Assembly (NCBI RefSeq): GCF_002835735.1 | Contig: NZ_PISD01000046.1 | Coordinates: 1-64,000, forward strand | Reading direction: 5' to 3' | From: Cytobacillus horneckiae | Lineage (GTDB): Bacteria; Bacillota; Bacilli; Bacillales; Cytobacillaceae | Length of the DNA: 64,000 bases | Part shown: positions 57,162 through 64,000 of the stretch, in pieces | Position numbering within the stretch: position 1 is the stretch's first letter | How the letters are laid out: the number at the start of each line of letters is the position of its first letter | Notes under the pieces: generated by a model | Database searches by the model: none | Told to the model about the DNA's origin: nothing | Seen by the model: only the letters and a program-made list of their open reading frames with translations | Translations under genes and position numbers: made by a program

Positions 57162-58271
57162 TTACATTCCAATTGTTTGGTCAAAATTTGTCTGCCTTTT
57201 TATGCAATCCATCGCACGATCGCGATCTTCCTCCGTTTGGAAGCTAATCACAAGGACACCATTTATTTCTTCTCTCGTCTCTCGTATGCTAATATTCGTG
57301 ATGCTTATTTGCTCGTCCGCTAAATAGCCAGTAATCTCGGAAATGACCCCTGGGTAATCAGGTACATCGACAAATAAGTCATAGAACGCATGTATAGCTC
57401 CCTTTTGTTTCTGCGGCAATTCATCACGAAATTGTTTCGCATCATGGAAGTATGAAAAGATATCCTTTTCATTCGCCGCTTGCAGCAAAGATTTCACCCT
57501 TTCCATTTCTATTCGCCAATCTTCCAATAACGTTAAGAGAACATCTTTATTATGCATTAAAATATCACGCCACATTTGAGGACTGCTAGAAGCAATTCTC
57601 GTAATATCCCTAAAGCCTCCAGCAGCTAATCTAGGAATTAGCTGCTGTGATTGACTGCTTTTTTCAGCCTGATGAACAAGAGAAGCAGCAATAATATGCG
57701 GAAAATGACTAATGACACCAGTTAAATAGTCATGCTCCTCTGGGGAAACTGTTAAAAAGCGTGCATTCGTTCCTGCAAGCCATGTTTTCAAAGATTCTAT
57801 TAGGCTGACATCAATATGCGGCTGGGGCGTCAATAAATAAAACGCATTTTCAAATAGCAGCGGCTTTGCAGCGGAAACCCCACTTTTATGAGAACCCGCC
57901 ATTGGGTGACCGCCAATGAACGGAATGCCCTTATCCTTTAATATAGAAGCTGCCTCAACAACTTCTTTTTTTGTACTGCCCGCATCTGAGATGATGACAT
58001 TCTCTTTTAAATTCATGTTTGACAAGCTAAATAAAATTTTACATGTTTCATTTACTGGTGCAGAAATAATAATCAAGTCAGCTTTTTCAGCACCCGATTT
58101 TATTGTTGAAATCGTTTCATCAATTACACCGAGCATTTTTCCAAGCTTAGTCTGCTCTTCATTAATGTCATATCCCATGACGATGCAATCACGATGTTTA
58201 TTTTTTATAGATAATGCCAAAGAACCACCGATTAAACCTAAGCCGATGATAAAAACGCGGCCTTTCACCAT
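57162..58271 (-). CDS. tyrA: prephenate dehydrogenase
   Basis: The 369-residue enzyme makes 4-hydroxyphenylpyruvate for tyrosine. It has the NAD-binding GLGLIGGSLALS, the catalytic histidine region GGHPMAGSHKSGV and a helical dimerisation part. A C-terminal ACT domain (DVPDYPGVISEITGYLADEQ) likely senses tyrosine. GAGGTGAAGA precedes the ATG. A 400-base gap separates it from hisC upstream. Confidence 0.96.
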   Translation of the reverse strand: MVKGRVFIIGLGLIGGSLALSIKNKHRDCIVMGYDINEEQTKLGKMLGVIDETISTIKSGAEKADLIIISAPVNETCKILFSLSNMNLKENVIISDAGSTKKEVVEAASILKDKGIPFIGGHPMAGSHKSGVSAAKPLLFENAFYLLTPQPHIDVSLIESLKTWLAGTNARFLTVSPEEHDYLTGVISHFPHIIAASLVHQAEKSSQSQQLIPRLAAGGFRDITRIASSSPQMWRDILMHNKDVLLTLLEDWRIEMERVKSLLQAANEKDIFSYFHDAKQFRDELPQKQKGAIHAFYDLFVDVPDYPGVISEITGYLADEQISITNISIRETREEINGVLVISFQTEEDRDRAMDCIKRQTNFDQTIGM

Positions 58272-58489
58272 TCTTCACCTCTTTAAATATAGTGCTCAAG
58301 CCGCCTCCATCCATCGTAATCCTCAAAGACAACTTCCCTTATTCAACGTTACACAACAAGCTGGAGCGAATCATGTAAGCATAGGGTAATCCGATTTTCA
58401 GCTGAACAAGGAATGCCTGCGGTTATGAGGCGATAGGCGCTTAAGCTAATTGTTTTATAACGATAAATCCTACTCATCACAAATATAAA

Positions 58490-58580
58490 ATGAAGGATTG
58501 GAGTTAGGATTCTCCGAGGCTTACCGCTCGCTTTTTAGCGGTTCGAGCGTCGAACGGACACCCCTTTCAAATCCATGTTC
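58490..58580. repeat. dispersed intergenic element, copy C
   Basis: It shares GGATTCTC, GGCTTACCGC and ACGGACACCCCTTTCAAATC with copies at 5277 and 18288. Unlike them it lies between two genes on the same strand (hisC and tyrA), with a terminator only on its right. The rest of the gap (58272-58489) holds no gene I can support. Confidence 0.6.
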
Positions 58581-58603
58581 CTATTTAGTTTTGCTAAAAA
58601 ATA

Positions 58604-58632
58604 ATTTCAGAGGCTGATAGTACCTCTGAAAT
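58604..58632 (-). terminator. terminator of aroC-aroB-aroH-hisC
   Basis: ATTTCAGAGG (58604-58613) pairs perfectly with CCTCTGAAAT (58623-58632). On the minus strand TATTTTTT follows. It lies 40 bases after hisC and would separate tyrA-aroA from the genes upstream. Confidence 0.8.
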
Positions 58633-58672
58633 AAGTAAACGATTCGAATTTCCTCTTATTTTTCAAAAATTA

Positions 58673-59773
58673 TTAAGATAATGATGCTCTTTCCTGGATA
58701 AATTGCTTCATCACTTTAATGACACCTTCATTTTGTTCTGGTGAGCCAACTGTTACGCGGACACTTGTTGGAAAACCTAATGCCTGGCCGGATCGTACGA
58801 TATAACCCTGCTCTAATAAAAATTGAAATACTTCATCGCCATCAACATTGAAGTCGATTAATATGAAGTTTCCTTGTGACGGGTAATAACTCAACCCTTC
58901 TTCTTCACAAAATTGATAATACTGTGCCAGTCCCTCTTGATTGGTTTGTCGGCAGTTTTCAATAAAGGCTTTATCATTTAAAGCATGAATTGCAACTTCC
59001 TGAGCAAAACGGTTGGCGTTAAACGGTTCTCTCACCGGTTCCATTGCCTGAATGAGCTCTCGCTGTGCAATACCATAGCCGATTCGCAAGCTTGCCAAAC
59101 CATAAATTTTTGAAAAGGTTCTTAATGCAATCACATTCGGGAAATCCTTTACGAGTTCAATAGAATCATGATAATCGTTCACTGTCGTATACTCGCAATA
59201 GGCTTCATCAAGAACAATGAGTACATCTTCTGGGACTTGCAGCATAAACTCACGCAGCTTATCCGCAGGAATATAAGTACCGGTTGGATTATTAGGACTG
59301 CACAGCCAGACGATCGCTGTCTTTTCATCAATAGCTTTTAACATGGCATTTAAGTCATGCTCTCCGTCTTTAAGCGGTATTTCCCTAACCTCTGCCCCCT
59401 CAATTATTGCATTATGCTTATATTGCGGGAATGTTGGTGTAGCCATCACTGTATTTGTCTCAGGGGTTAGCAACGCTCTTGACAGCATCATGATTGTCTC
59501 ATCAGACCCGTTGCCAAAGATAAGCTGTTCGGGTTCAACATTTAAATCTGCTGCCAAGGCTTGCCGTAATTTAGTAGCATAGCCATCAGGATATAAAGCA
59601 AAGAAGGTTGAAGGCTGGCTTATTGCTGCCGTAGCCTTTGGTGAACAGCCAAATGGATTTTCATTTGATGCAAGTTTAATGATCTCATTCAATCCGAATT
59701 GTCTTTTCACTTCTTCAATCGATTTCCCCGGCTGATATGGCTTTAAACTTAAAAGCTGCTCTTTCCATTTCAT
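58673..59773 (-). CDS. hisC: histidinol-phosphate aminotransferase
   Basis: The 366-residue PLP enzyme acts in histidine synthesis and, in Bacillus, also transaminates aromatic keto acids. Landmarks are [40 protein letters not shown] and the PLP lysine in [17 protein letters not shown]. In B. subtilis it follows trpA; here it follows aroH by 39 bases, because the trp genes are missing. Confidence 0.96.
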   Translation of the reverse strand: MKWKEQLLSLKPYQPGKSIEEVKRQFGLNEIIKLASNENPFGCSPKATAAISQPSTFFALYPDGYATKLRQALAADLNVEPEQLIFGNGSDETIMMLSRALLTPETNTVMATPTFPQYKHNAIIEGAEVREIPLKDGEHDLNAMLKAIDEKTAIVWLCSPNNPTGTYIPADKLREFMLQVPEDVLIVLDEAYCEYTTVNDYHDSIELVKDFPNVIALRTFSKIYGLASLRIGYGIAQRELIQAMEPVREPFNANRFAQEVAIHALNDKAFIENCRQTNQEGLAQYYQFCEEEGLSYYPSQGNFILIDFNVDGDEVFQFLLEQGYIVRSGQALGFPTSVRVTVGSPEQNEGVIKVMKQFIQERASLS

Positions 59774-59812
59774 ATCAATTTCCCCTCTTCCTCAATTTTT
59801 TATGAAAAGCAA

Positions 59813-60193
59813 CTAAGATCTTGCATTTGTTTCCCCTTGCAAGTCGGGCCTTAATGTTACCGCATTCCGCAAATAAATATGGCAAACCTTTTCCTGCTCA
59901 ATATTTGTGTTCACGTGCATCATCACTCTTATGCACTTTGGGAGAGAAGAGGGAACTGGTATTTCCCTCATACACATGACAGGAACAAATGTCCATCCCT
60001 CTATAGCTCTCATCGCCTTTGCAGGGAAAACAGAAGACAGGTCCTCAGTTACAGAAATAAAAACGGATGCGACTGAATCCGGTGCAATTTCATTCTCTTT
60101 AATCATTTCTCGAATTAACAGTTCTGTTGCATGTACGATTTCGTTTTCATCATTTTGATTAACAGTGATGGCTCCTCTCACCCCACGAATCAC
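59813..60193 (-). CDS. aroH: chorismate mutase (AroH type)
   Basis: The 126-residue trimeric enzyme turns chorismate into prephenate. MIRGVRGAITVNQNDEN and the later RAIEGWTFVPVMCMREIPVPSSLPKCIRV-like stretch (Arg and Cys active-site segment) match the monofunctional AroH fold. The start is GTG at 60193, after GGGGGGAT. It lies 18 bases after aroB, and hisC follows it directly. Confidence 0.96.
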   Translation of the reverse strand: MIRGVRGAITVNQNDENEIVHATELLIREMIKENEIAPDSVASVFISVTEDLSSVFPAKAMRAIEGWTFVPVMCMREIPVPSSLPKCIRVMMHVNTNIEQEKVCHIYLRNAVTLRPDLQGETNARS

Positions 60194-60211
60194 ATTTATC
60201 CCCCCGTTATA

Positions 60212-61282
60212 TCAAAAATGCGCCAGTTCTTCTAATAATTCCTCATCTGACAATTCACATAATTCCGGTTTGCCGATTTCCTTCAGCAATACAAAGTGAA
60301 TCTGCTGACCAACCGATTTCTTATCCTGCTTCATCCGCTGCAGCAGCTTTTCATGACTGACAGATTCAGGAATCGTTGTTTCATAGCCTAAAATAGACAG
60401 CCAGCTTTTAAAATCTTCAACATTAAATTTCAGCTTAAGTTTTTTTCTGCTTAACTGCAGTGCAAATATCATTCCTACTGCAACAGACTCTCCATGCGTC
60501 CATCCGCCATAGCCCATTTCCGCTTCAATTGCATGACCTAATGTATGGCCAAAGTTTAAATAAGCGCGGACATTTTGCTCCGTTTCATCTTCTGAGACAA
60601 AATCACCTTTAATTTCTATCCCTCTTTTTAGGAAAGCCTGCAAATCGCTTGGTGGAACTTCTTCAAGCGATTGCAGACGATCTCTTAAATGTGCATAGAA
60701 TACCACATCATGTATAAGTCCATGTTTAATCACTTCTGCAAAACCGGATCTTTTTTCCTTTGCAGGAAGCGTATGGAGGAATTCCAGATCATAAAAGACC
60801 GCTTCTGGCTGATGGAAAGCGCCAATCATATTCTTTCCTTTTGGATGATTGATAGCTACCTTGCCGCCAACTGCACTATCATGAGCAAGAATTGTAGTCG
60901 GCACTTGAATAAATCGTATGCCTCTCATATAAGTTGCTGCAACAAATCCTGCCAAGTCACCAATTGCGCCGCCGCCTAATGCAACGATGATGGATTTCCT
61001 ATCTAGCTTCTGATCTAATAAAAAACTCATTATTTCATAATATACATCAAATGTTTTTGCCTGTTCTCCACTTGGCGCTTTGTATATTGCTATCTCCAAC
61101 TCCGCTAATGCTGGCTGCAAATCCTTTAAATACAGGTCAGCAACGGCTGAATCAACAATGAGGCAAACTTTTGTGAATGAAGATAATTCGGTTTTGACAA
61201 ATTCAGTAAGCTGATGAATGACTCCATTACCTATAAAAACTGGATATTCCTTTGAGGAAGTGGTAATTCGCAGCAGCTCCAT
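60212..61282 (-). CDS. aroB: 3-dehydroquinate synthase
   Basis: The 356-residue NAD- and metal-dependent enzyme carries out the second shikimate step. Landmarks are IVALGGGAIGDLAGFVAATY, VPTTILAHDSAVGGKVAINHPKG-like NAD and substrate loops, and the metal histidines in NFGHTLGHAIE and GWTHGESVAVGM. Its ATG shares one base with the aroC stop (TAATG), a tight coupling. Confidence 0.97.
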   Translation of the reverse strand: MELLRITTSSKEYPVFIGNGVIHQLTEFVKTELSSFTKVCLIVDSAVADLYLKDLQPALAELEIAIYKAPSGEQAKTFDVYYEIMSFLLDQKLDRKSIIVALGGGAIGDLAGFVAATYMRGIRFIQVPTTILAHDSAVGGKVAINHPKGKNMIGAFHQPEAVFYDLEFLHTLPAKEKRSGFAEVIKHGLIHDVVFYAHLRDRLQSLEEVPPSDLQAFLKRGIEIKGDFVSEDETEQNVRAYLNFGHTLGHAIEAEMGYGGWTHGESVAVGMIFALQLSRKKLKLKFNVEDFKSWLSILGYETTIPESVSHEKLLQRMKQDKKSVGQQIHFVLLKEIGKPELCELSDEELLEELAHF

Positions 61283-62454
61283 TAAAATTCCCTCGCAAAC
61301 GCTCGTTGTTCCTCAATTGTGTTCTTTAATGCATCGAACCTATCCGCATAAAATTGATCCACAATTGCTGCAGCAAGCTCCCAAGCAATTACATGTTCAG
61401 CAACGACTGCGGCTGCAGGTACGGCGCAGCTGTCAGATCGTTCAATGCTGGCTGTAAAAGGTTCTTTCGTTTCAATATCTACGCTTTCCAGCGGTTTATA
61501 TAATGTTGGAATAGGTTTCATTACGCCCCTGACGATGATTGGCATTCCCGTTGACATGCCGCCTTCCAAACCGCCTAGGCGATTTGTTTTTCGATAATAG
61601 CCTTCTTCCTCATTCCATGCAATTTCATCATGAACTTGACTTCCAGGTTTTTTTGCTGCTTCAAAACCAATACCAAACTCCACACCTTTAAAAGCATTAA
61701 TACTAATAATAGCGCTTGCGAGCTTCGCATCGAGCTTGCGGTCATAGTGGACATAACTGCCTACTCCTGCAGGCATCCCTTCCACAATTACTTCTACAAT
61801 CCCACCGATAGAATCACCATTATTTTTCGCTTGATCAATAGCGTCCATCATTTTTTGCCCTGCCTCGCTATCCAAACAGCGAACTGGCGACTCTTCTGTT
61901 ATCGTTCTTAATTCCTCTAGCGTACTATATTCACGTTTATTGGAGGAAATTCCCCCAATCTCTACGACGTGGCCAACTACCTCAATACCTAATAAAGAAA
62001 GAAGCTTCTTAGCTACTGACCCTGCTGCCACCCGTACAGTTGTTTCACGGGCTGAAGACCGTTCCAATACATTCCTCATATCTCTATGGCCATATTTAAG
62101 AGCCCCATTCAAATCTGCATGACCTGGACGCGGACGGCTAATTTTACGCTTGACTTCATCCATTTCATCCTGGTCCAACGGTCCTTGCCCCATAATTTTC
62201 GTCCAATGTTTCCAATCATCATTTTGAACGACTAATCCTACAGGGGATCCAAGTGTATAGCCATGCCTTACACCACCTGTAATTTGAACCGTATCCTTTT
62301 CAATTTGCATTCTTCTTCCGCGGCCATATCCTTTTTGACGTCTAGCCAACGCTTGATTTATATCATCTTCCAACAGCGGCATTCCCGCTGGCAGCCCTTC
62401 AATTATCGTTGTTAGCTGCGGTCCATGTGATTCTCCCGAAGTTAAATATCTCAA
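61282..62454 (-). CDS. aroC: chorismate synthase
   Basis: The 390-residue FMN-dependent enzyme (AroF in B. subtilis naming) makes chorismate from [13 protein letters not shown] at the start, [31 protein letters not shown] and [13 protein letters not shown] are all conserved. TTG 62454 is chosen because GGGGGAAAGGG precedes it, and it matches the B. subtilis protein. It is first in the aromatic group. Confidence 0.97.
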   Translation of the reverse strand: MRYLTSGESHGPQLTTIIEGLPAGMPLLEDDINQALARRQKGYGRGRRMQIEKDTVQITGGVRHGYTLGSPVGLVVQNDDWKHWTKIMGQGPLDQDEMDEVKRKISRPRPGHADLNGALKYGHRDMRNVLERSSARETTVRVAAGSVAKKLLSLLGIEVVGHVVEIGGISSNKREYSTLEELRTITEESPVRCLDSEAGQKMMDAIDQAKNNGDSIGGIVEVIVEGMPAGVGSYVHYDRKLDAKLASAIISINAFKGVEFGIGFEAAKKPGSQVHDEIAWNEEEGYYRKTNRLGGLEGGMSTGMPIIVRGVMKPIPTLYKPLESVDIETKEPFTASIERSDSCAVPAAAVVAEHVIAWELAAAIVDQFYADRFDALKNTIEEQRAFAREF

Positions 62455-62595
62455 TTCCCTTTCCCCCTTCAACGCTTTAAAGGATTATGTACCAATATAA
62501 CATATGCAAACATATAAACATAGTAAAAAATTAAAAAATAATTAATAAGTGAAAAATATTATGTTAAACTTGTAGCCCTCAATTAAAAGACAGAG

Positions 62596-63408
<813 letters not shown>

Positions 63409-63511
63409 TTAATATCTCCTCTTTCTTGCGAAATTGTTGTTTGTTCTAGTATAAAGGAAAAAATTCAGAAGTGATAAAGAAATCATTCATTGGAGGCTAA
63501 ATTTTCCGAAG

Positions 63512-63540
63512 AAAAAAACGCCTGTCTATGACAAGCGCTT
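63512..63540 (-). terminator. terminator of ndk
   Basis: On the minus strand GCGCTTGTC pairs with GACAGGCGT (two G-T pairs) and is followed by TTTTTTC. It lies a few bases after the ndk stop. Confidence 0.8.
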
Positions 63541-63548
63541 TCATGTAA

Positions 63549-63995
63549 TTAGTTGATCCATTCGTTAATAAGCTTGCTGTATGCTACAACTTCTTCCTCT
63601 TTGAAGAATAAACCGATTTCTCTTTCCGCACTTTGTGGAGAATCGGAACCGTGAATCACGTTTTTACCAACAGTAATGCCGAAATCACCACGAATTGTAC
63701 CAGGTGCTGCGTCTTTAGGGTTTGTTGCACCCATCATTTGACGTGCAGTTGAAATTACATTTTCACCTTCCCAAACCATTGCAAAAACTGGGCCGGAAGT
63801 AATAAAGTCAACAAGTTCACCGAAGAAAGGACGTTCTTTATGTTCACCATAATGCTCTTGTGCTAGTTCAGTAGGGATGCTCATTAGTTTACCGCCAACT
63901 AGTTGAAAGCCTTTTTTTTCAAAACGAGAAACGATTTCACCAATTAAATTGCGTTGAACGCCATCAGGTTTAACCATTAAAAATGTTTTTTCCAT
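63549..63995 (-). CDS. ndk: nucleoside diphosphate kinase
   Basis: The 148-residue enzyme transfers phosphate between nucleoside triphosphates and diphosphates. [21 protein letters not shown] and the active-site histidine in [20 protein letters not shown] are intact. The ATG at 63995 is used; the upstream sequence ends at the window edge, so its promoter cannot be seen. The gene is complete. Confidence 0.97.
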   Translation of the reverse strand: MEKTFLMVKPDGVQRNLIGEIVSRFEKKGFQLVGGKLMSIPTELAQEHYGEHKERPFFGELVDFITSGPVFAMVWEGENVISTARQMMGATNPKDAAPGTIRGDFGITVGKNVIHGSDSPQSAEREIGLFFKEEEVVAYSKLINEWIN

Positions 63996-64000
63996 CAATT

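Overview
The window comes from a low-GC, endospore-forming member of the Bacillaceae. Gene order follows the Bacillus subtilis yp* segment almost gene for gene, from ndk at the right edge to ypvA/ypwA on the left. Spore genes (cotD-like, yunB, ypjB), a type-B RNase P RNA, gpsB and bacillithiol genes support this. It is not B. subtilis: several loci are inserted, moved or missing. Almost everything is on the minus strand. At least ten genes appear to start with TTG.

Left part (1-10 kb): xpt-pbuX under a guanine riboswitch; a compact ba3-type cytochrome c oxidase operon on the plus strand (small subunit IIa, subunit II with the CuA site, subunit I); an EamA transporter; the carboxypeptidase YpwA; the iron-sulphur helicase YpvA. 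10-24 kb: ypsC-like RNA methylase, rnpB, gpsB, ypsA, a CotD-like coat protein with a 15-nt tandem repeat, the mrfAB repair pair behind a LexA-like box, an Hsp20 gene, then a two-gene permease locus in which one permease is fused to a degenerate M1-peptidase-like domain. 24-46 kb: yppG-yppF-yppE, recU-ponA, an AbrB paralogue, ypoC-nth-dnaD, asnS, aspB-ypmB-ypmA-dinG, panBCD with a structured leader, and the birA-cca-bshA-bshB1-mgsA-dapB-ypjD cluster.

46-64 kb: ypjC, yugP, ypjB, yunB, ypjA, qcrABC (menaquinol:cytochrome c reductase, which would feed the cytochrome oxidase through cytochrome c), ypiF-ypiB-ypiA, an unfamiliar 301-residue amidohydrolase-like gene, and the aromatic block aroA-tyrA-hisC-aroH-aroB-aroC followed by cheR and ndk. 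The trpEDCFBA genes that B. subtilis carries between aroH and hisC are absent.

Non-coding structure is rich. Two ~51/52-bp tandem arrays, apparently of one family, lie at 101-250 and 39072-39354. Three copies of another intergenic element sit next to terminators, and two of these are bracketed by near-identical hairpins between convergent genes. There are also several operator-like inverted repeats. No phage, IS element, CRISPR array, tRNA or defence system was seen. The least conventional coding locus is the permease/pseudo-M1 fusion at 18402-21585.
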